From: Pyronema omphalodes
Taxonomy: Eukaryota > Ascomycota > Pezizomycetes > Pezizales > Pyronemataceae
Reading direction: 5' to 3'
DNA length: 64,000 nt
NCBI GenBank assembly: GCA_024516155.1
Contig: JAJJXM010000030.1
Location: forward strand, 124,001-188,000
Program-made: the position numbers and the translations under genes
Shown here: positions 1 to 12,750 of the stretch, one piece after another
How the letters are laid out: each line of letters starts with the position of its first letter
Numbering within the stretch: position 1 is the stretch's first letter
The notes under the pieces: model-generated
What the model was told of the DNA's origin: nothing
What the model saw: only the letters and a program-made list of their open reading frames with translations
Databases searched by the model: none

Positions 1-2093
1 AAGAACAACGAAATCATCTCCACTATCACGAACTATGGGAGTGGATCATTGGGCGGCAAAAGCAGATGACAATCAACTACCGGAAAATGGATTGGGGATT
101 GTGCTTTTCAACCCCACCACCCGCCGCCATATTCCTTAAGGGATGCCTAAGTTCAACAGCGCATCGGTGTCTTGTCCAGCCCCATTGCCCTCCTGCCTTT
201 CTTGTGCCGATGTGCGATGAACCATAAACGTTCGTAGTTGCCCTGTCAATATTTATGTTCACCAATCAAAATTACGGCAGCAACCGTAACCTATGTCCCC
301 CGTTTGTCCACGGGCTCAATTCATAGTCTACCAACGACTGAGAATCACTTTGTGCTGGGCTCCATAAATCAGATTGCCAAGAGTGGAGCTTTAAAACCGC
401 TCGCACACCGTGAACCGTCGGCGCCATTCGGGGTCCAACAGGATTTTACAGTGGGGGCAGAAAAGTTAGAGCTGTCTAGGAGATATACATAGGTATCCAT
501 CGTTGATATACAATAGTCAAGAACCAACGGGATCTTAACGTACGCAAGCAGGCTTGTGTTCGGGTACGTGTCCCAAAGCCGAGAATTCGGATACGATTTG
601 GCTTATTTTCTGCTGCTGGCTAAACCGTGGGACCCAAAGAAAGTCTGAAGCAACAGCGTTAAAAAGCTCCAGTATTTCGGTATCCAATTCGTGCTCTTCC
701 ACATGGCTTCCGGCTGGCAGCGAATGCAGGGCCCAGTTTTGCGAGAGTACCACGGATACCCGGCACACCGGTCCTGGTAGTTCCGATAAGTCTCAACCGA
801 AAATACATTTTATATCGAATAGGCATGGCATTCTTCACGAAGGGCTGGTCTATTTGTCGTTTGTCGAGTTAACAGTTATGTCACCGGACCAGTTAGTTGG
901 TCGGATATGGTATGCTTGACAGAGCGATGTGCCAACGAAACAGATTTAGCGGTGAAATATCATGCATAGCTCAGTTCTGAGCCATAGTTGGCGAGCATAC
1001 CCGTGATATAGGTAAACGGGCGCCTAGCACTTCATGTATCAGATTGAGAGGGATTTGAAGAGCATTTCAAATTGTGACGATTGTGGGAAAGTATCTACCT
1101 AACCTGTAAGAAAGCGTGGGAGGCATGTCGTTTGTCAGTGTTTACTAAGTCTAATATTTATTTTTTGTTTATTTAACCATACGTCCACAGAGCTACTGCA
1201 TCTACCGCCGTTGATGCGCGGAATAACGACTTCCTCGTGGATCACTATGTATTTCGGAAGCACTTAAGACTTGCTACGAATGGCACCAGGCGTGCCGTCC
1301 GTGGCTTCCCGAGGCACACATGGTGATTTGACCCAGCGGAACAGGAGGCTTGACTAAAGCTTCCTGCGCCGTCGATCGTTTGTTGTCGAGTTAACACCCA
1401 CGAGGCATCTGCTCTCGCTGTGGAGTCGTGTTCAATCCCATCTGATGGTATCCTTGTAGTTCACTCCTGGCTGGTTTACATCTTGGTAGCCTCGGCTGAT
1501 AGTCCCTATGGTCAGGTACAAATCCTTGGTGGTTTTTGATCATGTGTGCTGAGGTTGTTTATCAAATCCAGAAATTCTAAAGTTCTAGATATCTTCAATT
1601 CATGTACAACCTACAACTCTACCAACGGCTCCATCGACGTGGTAACACCGGTACCAAGCTTTTTTCCCTCATCGTTGCCACTATCTCCTCATTGGAGCAT
1701 CTGTCCACCGGTATGATCAGCTAGATGCCACATCAAACTAACGGCAAGCGTTTCGTTCCTCACTCGTATTCCTATCAGATCATAAGTTAATTAATTTTTT
1801 TTCTGATATGAAATGAATTATGACAGCCCCTGAATTCGTCAAAATTGGAAAAATATGATCCTCTATGGTGCATCGTATGTTTACTCCGGCCCCGCCTCGG
1901 AGAAATCGTAAAGAGCGGTAGTTGCGGCGGTGCAGAAGAGTACGAGAATGCACAGACCAACCCCCCGATTCGGAACCAATTGGCAACGTTGCGGCAAGCC
2001 ACATCCACGCGACACCCCCGCATGAACACCTACCCGCACCCGTCATTTCCGCTCGTTATACATACAGTGCTTTCATCACGAAACCTTAATAAT
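1..2093. other. Gene-free left flank
   Basis: I see no convincing gene here. The only open stretches are short, lack splice-joined continuation and have no recognisable domain. The first 69 bases are open on the plus strand, ending in TGA, and could be the tail of a gene outside the window, but this is too short to judge. Confidence 0.5.
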
Positions 2094-2817
2094 TTATGAA
2101 TCTTTATTATCATTACCGTTCTTGTTACCATTATTACCATTGCAGTTCATAATCCCATCTCCACTCTCGAAACATGGCTCGCTAATAACATAAACGTCCA
2201 GCTTTCCGTCGATCGAAAGAACCGCCATGCGGGGCTCCGTCACAGCCTCTTCTTCGTCCGAGCTCATGTTACGCTCACGAACTACAGCTGCTACAATAAG
2301 CTTTCCCACCAAAACAGCACTTTAAAATTTGTCAGTGAACCTGCGCTGTCTCAGGAGACAAAGGATGACAAACCATAAAACCAACTTCACCACAAGATTC
2401 ACCAAACTCGAAGTATCATCAAAGGTGCCCAATTTCATCACCATATCCCCATTCAACATAGCCCACAAAGCGAACGAAATCCTATCGGGGACCACCACTT
2501 CTGGAACGGCGAGTGATTCTGGATATGACGTGATGTTACAGACCGCGGAAAATGTGGTGAACACGGACTAGCCACTGCCGTCAGTCGATTTATCTTTCTC
2601 CAATCAATAAAGGTTGACTTACTGCAAAGAAAGTTATCTTATTCATTATACCCCTTTCCCTGTCTTCACCATTCAGAGGTTCGACATTCAGCCATTGCCA
2701 AGCCGAGTCTAGTAACAATCCGAAGGCGAGGAAGAGTTGGATAAACACCAGGTACTGAATGGTGGGTGACCATGGTGATATTGGTCTTGATCGATGGTGA
2801 TGGTAGTAATGTGACAT
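2094..2817 (-). CDS. Small multi-pass membrane protein, unknown family
   Basis: This is a three-exon gene predicted to encode 204 residues. Exons on the minus strand are 2817-2623, 2567-2374 and 2319-2094, and the phases agree across both junctions. Intron 1 (55 bp) starts GTAAGT. Intron 2 (54 bp) uses the rarer donor GTTTGT, but has a good CACTGAC branch site close to its AG. The start codon has A at -3. A hydrophobic segment lies at about residues 20-41, and another follows directly around the exon 2/3 junction, with weaker hydrophobic stretches between, so three or more membrane passes are likely. The N-terminus is rich in His and Arg. The C-terminus carries an acidic patch (SSDEEE) and ends in a Gly/Asn-rich stretch (NGNNGNKNGN). 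I do not recognise the family. The coherent splicing and hydrophobic pattern argue for a real gene; alternative splicing at exon 2 remains possible. Confidence 0.6.
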
Positions 2818-5800
2818 TTTTTGTTCGGAAAGTTTCGCACAACTGTGAAGATGAGTTCAGGTTGCGAATCTCATCCTGGAGAGAAAAGAGGAAAACAAGA
2901 AAGACGAATCCGATATTGCGAGAACAAGACTCGTTATATCTATTACTGTACGGGGGTTGCACAACAGGAAAGCTGCATCTCAGAAATTGAATGATTGGTA
3001 GAATCTTATGCGGCGCAGAGCCTGGCTCTTGGCGAACCAATATCCAACATGTTATAAACCATCAGGGCGGCTGAAGAGTACAATAGACCTTATCGCGAAG
3101 TAAAAAGGAAGCATACTGGAACATGCGCAGTAAGATGTATTTCATCATGAAATAGATTCTCAATGGGCAAACAATGTTTCCACTTTGAGGACTTATTGGC
3201 TATTAAACGAACATCTGACTCGGTTTGACCCAAAATGGTGTGAAGAATGGTCCACGAGCCGCTCCGATGTGTGGGGTGGCTTAGCTAATGCTTGAATGCA
3301 TCAGATTTTCGTATGATTTGTGACATGATATGGCGCAGGTAAACGGCGCATGAAGAACTGTAATTCCTGTTAGAGCAGCCGATTGGATATGGTTGCATAC
3401 ATAGAACGCCGTGCATATGAAGCAGTCGAAGCGAAGGTATAGAACGCGCGAAATCTCCAGCCTGCAGGATTTGGGATTGAGGACCGCAGCATTCTAGAAT
3501 CGCCTCTCCATAAACATAGGAAACGAGCTGTTTGCTGTGTATTTTTAAGGTTTAAAAAGTTTCGAAATATTTCCAGGAATTTACCTGAAGATTTTCTTTT
3601 TGTGTCGTAGAAACAATTTTACGAGTTCCATTCAGCTGCGTATGGATTCCTTACCCATGCATTCCGGCGTCTAATTCCAAGTTATTATTCCAACAAACTA
3701 ACACAACCCACAGAAAGACGCATCAACAGCCGGCGGGAGCTTCCAAACACAGTTTAGTCTTATGTTCCAGAGTCTTTCTTATAACAAGCGCAGTTGGCGA
3801 TTCTTCTGGATTCAAGTCCGGTCGCGCTCTTTAAAGCTGCTGGACTTGATCACCTATGATAGTTCATATATATTTTCCATCACTGCAAAAATCTAGATGG
3901 TGTGTGTGGTGGCGCAACCAGATTGTCATGACTGTTGAGCGAATATGCGCCATCTTACGGTAATTTGAAATGTGCATAAACAAGGCGTTTCAACGGGAAT
4001 TTCAGCCACAAACAAAACGCCACAAACGTGAAGTTTGACACAATTACTCGTGTATGGAATGTCTGATGGGCTTCTAGAAGGATGACCTCGAGCGGGGTAA
4101 GGAGAAAGTTTAGACTAAAAAGCCGCCTGGGCTTGGAGGCTGATATGCTGTGATTCTGTAGTAATAATGTGGTGATGTGGATGATATCAGGCTGTGTAAG
4201 TCTACTGCAGTGTGACATGTGGTCTACGAAAGATTTGACATACGTACTTACATTTTATTGTGAGGCGGAAGCGATGAAAGATAAGAAATTTAATCCATGT
4301 AATCTAGTACGCCAACAGCTAGACCTATTACCGCTTAGAAGACAAAGACATTAATTCGAAACTCAAAATTCGCGGAAACCCTCCTCACTGAAGTCAAAAT
4401 TGGTAATATCGTCATATCCACTTTAGGAATTAGCTGGATTCGTCAGACGAATTGCGGTATTGATAATATACTATTTGCATAGCCTCGAGGCACCACAAAG
4501 CCTCAAGATTTATCGGGGTCGGAAAACTCTTCCGGATCTATGATTTAAGATTTCTGCATTGACTCAAAAAGTGGAGAGGGCATCAATGGTACCTACACCG
4601 AGCTCAGCTGAGTGCGAGTATGCAAGCAGTGGACACGATATTTAGCAGCTCAAGTGCAAATTCTCCAGCCAATGTATGCGACTGTAAGATGTCTACGCCG
4701 TACGATCACCGTCTAATGCGAATAAGACGTACTTATGGTACTGTTACCGATACGATCCCGCACTGAAACCCTGGCAATCTGATAACGGTTAACATAAAGA
4801 TCTCCTTTGTATATTCCATTCAGTATGACAGGTTCTAGAAGTACCTCATGGGAAAAATCTGGGAGTCGCGTGTGATATTACTGCCACACGCCGCAGATTT
4901 TTTTTCGGACATGAAACTCCTCAGGTATTGTAACCAGGCATCCAAACACAAGCAATGAGAACTTTGAGAACTTCTTGTAGGCAGAATCACAAAGATTATT
5001 AAATGTTTATTTGTTGGCGGATTTCCACAGCCGCCCGGTGTAATTTGTATTGCTATCTATGCATCAACTTTCAGCCTTCGAGTATGTGCTTCAACTTCAT
5101 AACAATGCACTTTTTTCGGTCCGCAGATGTACTCGGAGGAAAGTACGACGCATCTATATGATTCAGGCGTATGCAGCAACGGAACAACCACTCTAGAGGT
5201 TTCCTGTGAAAGATCCAGTGGGTCTCAAAGCACTGTGATAGCCAATGTCAAGCGTAATCATCAAAAGATATGTGATGCGTCATGGAAGACATCTGTCTTG
5301 GCATACGGAATATGCAGTTGTATGGGGGTCAAAACTTCGGCGCAGTGATACAACAGCACGCCGTACTTACCCTTGTACCCGATTAAATATGAATACAGTG
5401 AATATCAAGGATTTGACAGAAATTAATGCTTGTTCTTAGATTCATATTATGCACATACTCTTGTGTAGGGATTAGAATTCTGCAATGAAAATCGTGATTT
5501 CGGAATCCAAGTGCATGGTAATCACTGAAACACGTTTGCGGAAGCAGCTAGCCTATGGTACAAGAGGTGCGGTTACAAACATGATTAATGCTTTAAAGGT
5601 GCTGTGTTACATCACTTTTGTTCCTCCTGTGTCATCATTCATGGATCACTCGATTCGACCGAAGAGCAGGAAAGAACCGAATAAACCTATCTAACCATCT
5701 GTCAAACATGCAAATATGGGTCGCCAAGAATGTAATATACTAATATGTACATATAATACGTCGACATGCATTACAAAGCCGTTTCTACTGTTGTTGAGCG

Positions 5801-6355
5801 AATTTAGAAGGACCAGACGCGTGCCACTTGACTGTTTGGAATGAGGCGGTAGTGCAACTTGTGTACAAGTCACTTCATGAGATCGGAGCAATGATTATTT
5901 TGAATTTTTGATCATTAACAGAGTAGGTGTGAATTACCCTTATAACCTAGTACGGTCATTATTCCCTTCTAATTACATATATGTCTAATCCCTTGCCTTT
6001 ATGTCCGTGATATCCTTGTCCCCCGATTTCCCCATGTATTTTTTCCCGCCCCATATTCCCCAATTCATCCTTGATTTATCAAACAATAATCCACCTGTAT
6101 AAACCCAAAACCGCAGTTCCTTGCCGCTCAATTATCGATTCGTTACCCTGATACCCCTGCAACTCCAGACAAATGAAATTATATGCAAGACTCCGAGAAC
6201 GTGAATGCGCAAATAATAATACAAGATAACAGAACCAAGGAAACAAAAAAAAATAAGAAATAAACAACAAAGTGAATGATGATTAGTACAGTTGTGGACA
6301 ACATGTTCCAGTGACAAAAGAAAAGGTCTTGACGATTCATGGTATGTTTTTTTAT
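2818..6355. other. Gene-free interval
   Basis: 3.5 kb without a supported gene. Several 60-120 codon open frames occur on both strands, but none has a domain, a signal peptide or matching splice continuation. The right end must contain the 3' UTR of the C2H2 regulator, which is transcribed leftward. Confidence 0.5.
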
Positions 6356-7625
6356 CTACTCATTGAGTCCGGGAATATATTGGTTCCGTCCAGTCTTCTT
6401 CATATGAGTTTTTCTGTGGGATTTTAGGTTATCGGTTCTCGAGAACTTCTTATTGCAGATCTCACAGGAGTAAGGTCTTTCCGAGGTATGTGTCCTCTCA
6501 TGACGCCTCAAGTGCTCCTGCCTCTTGAATCGCATGCTGCATTCTGGCTTGGGGCATACGTGTGGTTTTTCATCGCTAGTGACGATGAGAGGAAGCCTCA
6601 CAGCCCCCTTTGTGGACTTCCTTACAGATGAGCTGTTCAAGCAAACTCCTCTGGAAGAACGTGATTGGGGGGATGAAGGTGCCGAAGAGTAATAACACAA
6701 ACGAAGTGCATTGTATGAAGCATCGTTACAGGGGGGAGGGGTGGGCTGGTACTCGAATACATTCGGGTTAGGTGAGGGGAAGGCAGAACTGTCGTATCCA
6801 ACACTTTCGGAGCTGTAAAGATCCGATGAGTCGACTATGTAAGGGTAGGCGTGACGGTTTGAACGATCACCACCGAGAGTGGTGTCTTTGCGAAGATATG
6901 AAGAGTAGTCTCCAGATGTAGGACGGGTACGCATGGCATTGCGGGGACTGTTAGTAAGCCCGGCCATCATGAGGTAGTTGTCGTTCTCGTCAGAGTCCAT
7001 GAGCAAAGAATCAGTGAAAGATGTCTGGGGTGAGTGTTGTCTGGCGGGTGTGCCGTAGTTGGAGTGATATCCTGGAGTACTGGGGAGACTGTCTCTACTA
7101 GAATCCCAAGAGGAGGTCTCCGAGGAAATTGATGACCGGCGGACAAGAGCCGGTGCAGTATGAGAGGGGGAAGTATTGAAAAGGTCGCCCTTCATGGCCT
7201 GATGGTAAAGATAGGATTGGTTCACTGTGAAGAAAAGTTGTCAGTGAAGTTCTAGATGTATTATTGCGTTTGATCTTTAATTGTGGACAAATAGTACGCT
7301 GGCAGCCAAGTTTCATATTGGTAATACCTACGCAACAATGTGCGTGAAGCCTCGATATTGACATGGATGTTGCCCAAAAGAGGCGGTAATGCGAGTCTCC
7401 GAGTGCTGTACACCCGCCGGAAAACCACAGTATCTCGACAACGAGCTCTCAAATCGGTATCCAAGAACTACATCCCAAACCACAGTTGGGATAAGACCGG
7501 GAAGACGATTTAAACCGCAAACAGAAACCACAAGCAGTAAAGATGTGACGAGAGAAGGCCATGCGTTCTGGGGATGTGGACAAAAACAATCCGAAAGACG
7601 TGCATAAAGTGCAAAAAGACTTACT
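6356..7625 (-). CDS. BrlA-like C2H2 zinc-finger transcription factor
   Basis: The predicted protein is 289 residues, with two C-terminal C2H2 fingers. Finger 1 uses C224, C229, H242 and H246; finger 2 uses C254, C257, H270 and H274. A basic tail follows (KKTGRNQYIPGL). The finger pair with FKRQEHL in the first finger and a GRNxY tail resembles Aspergillus BrlA, the activator of conidiation, and the light- and development-regulated C2H2 factors of Leotiomycetes; this is resemblance from memory. The first 200 residues are low-complexity and Ser/Thr/Pro-rich, typical of an activation region. The body of the frame has no usable upstream ATG. Exon 2 begins at 7224 with TG directly after a CAG acceptor, and the A is supplied by base 7625 in front of a GTAAGT donor. 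Joining them makes an ATG in the context CACAATGAA. The intron is 7225-7624 (400 bp, CACTGAC branch site). Nuclear, sequence-specific DNA binding is expected. Confidence 0.85.
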
Positions 7626-8102
7626 TGTGTTGGTATGGTGTGGTTGAAGTGCAATGGAAGTCAGGTCAAACAGCTCCGCGTCGTAGATAATTTTGGACGT
7701 GAAAAAAGCCTCCGAGAATCCCCTTCTTACGATAGCTTAGGGTACTGTGTGGAATGAATCGAGCAGATGTGCCGAGATCTCAGTAACGTTGATTACCGAA
7801 GAGTGATTGTACGACGGGTGGCTGTAGTGTTTGAGATGTCCGGTACCACTTTTGTATGTGTTTTCAGAGCCAATGCAACTGAAAATATGTTAACAGTCTC
7901 CCAATGCATAATCGTCTATCTCACAGAGATAAACTCAAAGATCGGGTGACGTACGTTTCAGATGATGAGTTGTGTAGATCTTTTGAAAGCTGGTGCTAGT
8001 TGGTTGGTATCGAATTGAAAGTGAACTGGGAGATATCCTGTGATATAAAATGAGATGTGATTGTGAGTTGGGAAGTAATCTCCGTCGATTCCGGATGATG
8101 GA

Positions 8103-8109
8103 CTATATA
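8103..8109 (-). promoter_or_regulatory. TATA-like box upstream of the C2H2 regulator
   Basis: TATATAG on the minus strand lies about 480 bp upstream of the split start codon. That position suits a promoter with a long 5' leader ahead of the intron. The assignment is by motif and position only. Confidence 0.35.
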
Positions 8110-11100
8110 GAAAAAAAGACAGAAGCCAGATGGGACATGAGAATTCATATAAACTTCATGGGCGTCTTGCAGTGGCGTCAGTTAGCCCAGAGAAAGCGCC
8201 ACATTCCGTCTGTCCCATAGAAGGAATATGCAATGCCAGTGGTAAGGATGACTGTCTTCGCCGGTTCATCCAAGGTGTCAATTCCTAAAAATCCCAAGAG
8301 TACTGTCAGAACACACTGCGGACGTGAACTCATCATGCAGTTAGTCCAAAAATGACAATTGTATCCTTGGACAAAAACAGCCAACACTTTACCCGATATG
8401 CACTTGACACAAATCTTCTCCGTGTCATGCGGTGGTATAATGGTACACTCATGGAGAAAAGGCAGACAGTGGAGTGTTACGATAGATTGGGGGCAGAGTA
8501 GATCAACGGAATTGCACTTCTCATATGTCCAGTGCGAATAGGGCTAGTCCAATCGTATAACTGGCACCTATTTAAAAAAAGACACTGATAGATGCACTGT
8601 AAATTCGTCGGAGCCAGAGGTGCAGTGTAAAACAATGTAATCGTAGCCTTGTTTCATATGTCCATTTTGCACGCCCGGAAAAACTCAGCAATCTGTCAAT
8701 TACTTTGGGTAGCGTGTGGCGTGCGGATTGCCGCAGAAACTCGACAAAATACCGAGAAATAGGATGTTTGCCAGACATTGTGAAGTAATTCAATTCTAAC
8801 GCACATCAAGCATGTCAGCCATCCAATAGGGACTTAGCAAGGGTCTCGAGGACCCTGAGAACTTCTCAGCTAACATAATTTGTAGTTACTGGTCCCAGAT
8901 CGATGCAATCTTGGATACGTTCCAGACGATCATACAGGATAAGAAGTGTGATGAGTTATGCCGGGTGATAGGAGATGTACAGTATCTGCTTCAACCAGGC
9001 CTAGACAGCTGTAGCTCATCAATGCATAAATGTGGAGTGTGAAACGTTACAATGTCACAGAAGTAACGGTATTTTTGCACAACTCTTGCCGTAGATTGGG
9101 TTTCCGGTTTGTGATGAGTGAATTGTGGTGACCCGTTCCCCGCTTTTGTCTGCGGGCGAGGGCGGCCGCGCAACAAAGCTCATTTGACTCAACCGGTTTT
9201 TGCGTTGGCGTGGACTCCAGTCGAACATGCAAAATGGCGGCGCAGACAACGATGAAATGCAACCCACTCTGTGGTAGCCAGACGGCGCACCATACTGCAG
9301 ATCACTCTTAGCTGGGCGTCGCCTGGGACGTGCGCTGGGCGGGGTTTGGGGGGTTTCAGCTTACACTCATGCGCTGCCGACAGGCGAATGTAAATCTATT
9401 GGATGGGGTGAACATATTGGGCATGACCAATTTGACACCGGGAGAACTTTGGCGGATAGCGGCTGGTGATACTCCAGATTTGACTCTCATCGCTTTTCGC
9501 GATTGACGACACTACAAAAAAAAGGCTAGTCGGTAGCTGAATCTTGATTGGTGTTGCGCGACGACGAATCTCTATATGTATATCATGGTTTATATTAGGG
9601 CCCAAGGCAAGATATCCGTTCTCTGCTGTTGCTCGGCGTCATTATCCACAGGGATTTACCGATCAGCCTAAGAAAAAGAAAACAAGCACTACTCTAGAGC
9701 ACCCGAGATTTGGTCAATCAGAAAATTCCCGAAGCCGCTAGTAATAATTATAGACGCTTACCCCGCCAAAATCTTTCTTGACGAATTTGGAGTTCACCGG
9801 TTTCGGGGTGGTTTTAAGTTTCAAGTACAAGCTTATCAGATGAAGTGGATACAACACGCACAAAGTCTGGTGATATCGACCCATAGTGACGACAACAACA
9901 AATTGGCATCGCGTCTAGAAGCTGAGGATGCATATTTTGATGCAGCAGAATTTTAACTGTCAATGGTAATTTGCCACATTGTTTCTGACAGCTATGTTGC
10001 AGACCGCGGAGATGTTAGAGACATTATAGATTGAGCTCTCGGAAACAGACACCAGAATACTGTTTTGCATGTTTCCGGTATCCTGGGAGAATTTCTCCAC
10101 GCGATGCAAGTAGACCGCCCGCAACACTCCCGCCATCCCCTTGCAGTATTCTGCATTTATCCGTAGGCGTTGCCCCGAGAAGATTTCTTGATTTATTGTA
10201 GATATTGGGATATGTATCACTGATGAATTAGAGTCAAATCAGGATACTTTAGCCCCAGAAGATATAGGAAATCGACTGATGAACAATTCTTATGATCGTC
10301 AATTTGAGGCTTTTCTCCAGTAGTCTCTTCTCTTCCCTTCTTGTTCTGGGTAATTTTGAATCAGACTATGTATTTGTAATTATCAAAAGTTCTACAGTGT
10401 TTGATGCATCAGATCTTGTACAGCCCGTCACAAATTTGAATGTCACCATACTCGCCAAAAACAATCATATCTCAGGTGACATGGACCTGAAGGTTGAGAT
10501 GAATATATTAAACAATTTAATTAAGCCGGAGAATGAATGGTGTAATAACCTGCGTGCCACTGCAATGGGATTTCTTCGCCTGTTTCTGTCACTACCCGTA
10601 ATACCCTGGGAAACGTGCCAGCCGTAATCAATCAAAGAGTTTTGGTACTTCCGTTTCATCTTTCCGTGGAGTAACAGCCGCTGTAAGTGAAGATCGAACT
10701 TTGTTTACAATTATTTTGAGAATCTGGAATTTCGAAGTTCGCACTTTCTAGTGTATTATTTAGCCTGATCATGGCTAGTCAGAGCTGAGTTGTTCTTTTT
10801 TCACTTTCTCTGAAGATTTAAATAGGAAGCAGCAAATTAAATGAATTCTTTAGCTCTATCTGAGGTGAGAAATATAGACATTTAATTTATAGACGCCCGC
10901 CATTGATACCTTCAGATAGGCTTCGGGCATACTTTTGTTGCATACCCGCTTGTGCGGAGACCATGGATCATCCATCAATCTCACATCGGGGATAAACACC
11001 GAAAGAATGTTCCTTGCAGCTGTCAACAGCGGTAAATATTGGCGGGTACGTTCAAGGATCTTCATGCATTTTACTTTAGAAAGTAGTTCCAGGGTCCATG

Positions 11101-12726
11101 GTCTATGGTCCACGGTCCAGGTCTTCATTTACTTTGGCCCCAGAAACCTAGAATGAGAAAGCTGTGCAAAATGACGTAAACTTTAATCTGATTCCACGTT
11201 GAATAGATGAGACGTTAAATCTGCATCAGTGAAGTGTTTTTACTTGGCATTAGCGCTCAGTCATAAAAAAAAATGCTCTTTTTATACCGAGATTTCCGAG
11301 TCAGCGGGCACAAATCATCCGTGTTTTCGGTATATACTTAGCGCTGAGTGGCTTCACGCGTTGACTTACTACGAAAACGTTTTTCAAACATTAATTTTTG
11401 GTATCAATAACCGGGTACTGATATTCTTCACTGCACACTTGGGTATTGTGGCATTTGTCAATACCCTCAAAAGTCCTCTTTCAATCTTCCGTTACATTCC
11501 GGTGGGCAATAAACGCGTCGTTAATATACTATCGACATGAATGTGCAAATATTATCTGGCAAAGTTTATACGTGCAAAGAAGCTCACATGATACACTGTT
11601 GTGAAGCTCTAGCCTTTCAATCAATACCTATGTTGTTAACCGCGTCGTCATTGGAATTCGACACGCCATACATATGAGACGACGGTCAAGTGACCGTTGG
11701 ATTTTCCATAGTTTGGTATCGGTAGATTATTGGGTATTCATATAGCATGCAGATATTGAACGCACTCCGGTACAAGGGTATTTCCGGCGTTCTGTTATAT
11801 GTATCACAGCACCCGACTTTCGTCCTCCATACCACCCAAAATGCCAAGACAATGACCTCTTGAAACCTCTGGAGTTGCGGTTATTCTATTTCTATGACCA
11901 AATCATATATGTGATACGCAAAATTCAAGACATCTACCGAGTAGATGTAATACCCATAGCCTCGCCCGAATGTCAAACGCTTTATTATTCTACGTAACTT
12001 GTTCGTCATACCACATAGCCGACGTTCAGCACGCGATACGAAATTACACGCCCTAGCCGAATAGATATCAAAGCCTATAATGCTCATTATGTATAACCAT
12101 GCAAAGTATCTATCGCCGGTTCAACGATTCAGTATTAGTTGCAGACACGCAGCGATTTTTGCACAAACAGCGATGCAAATGATGAACAACGGACAAGTGA
12201 CAATTTACAGCAAATTGGAGTTGCTTCGACTCATTCCTAGAGCTTTTCAAAATCTCTTTGGTAGGCTGTAGCTGCTTGTATATTCTTTTTTTTTGGTCCA
12301 AACAATAGATAGTAAGAAAAAATCGTTTTCATGGTCATAAAATTTAATGTGCTGTCAATAGACAGCTCAGTTATGTAGTAAAGCAAAGCAAAGCATCTAA
12401 GACGATATCATGACTGCAGGCTTGCAGATTAGATGCCGAATCTTTAGACCCTGTGGATACATACATACCGAGAATCCGGACCGTTGAGATAATCACAGGT
12501 CAGGTCACGATACCTGTGGTACATAGTACATGGATAATAAAATTCCAGGTCTGGATCAGTGTCGGTGTCGGGGTGAATAATTGTTACATATGCATAATGT
12601 GCCGTAAAAATATACATATACCCATAGTATGGTGCATATGGTGCGTACCATAAAACTTCAGGCTTCTATGCCCTCCCGGGGGCTCGGCCTGCATGATTCC
12701 GATATGTATATATGCAAGTACCTAGC

Positions 12727-12750
12727 GACGTCGACGTCGACGTCGACGTC
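12727..12750. repeat. (GACGTC)4 self-complementary hexamer repeat
   Basis: Four perfect tandem copies of GACGTC, itself a palindrome, so the array can fold back as well as stack. Each junction carries ACGTC cores like those bound by bZIP/CREB-type factors. Whether anything binds it is unknown. Confidence 0.9.

Noticed and set aside
1..69. Possible 3' tail of a plus-strand gene at the left edge
   Set aside because: Only 22 codons before a TGA and nothing recognisable. Cannot be judged without upstream sequence.
9047..9605. Several overlapping short frames near 9.0-9.6 kb
   Set aside because: No domain, no leader and no splice continuity. Likely chance frames in less AT-rich DNA.
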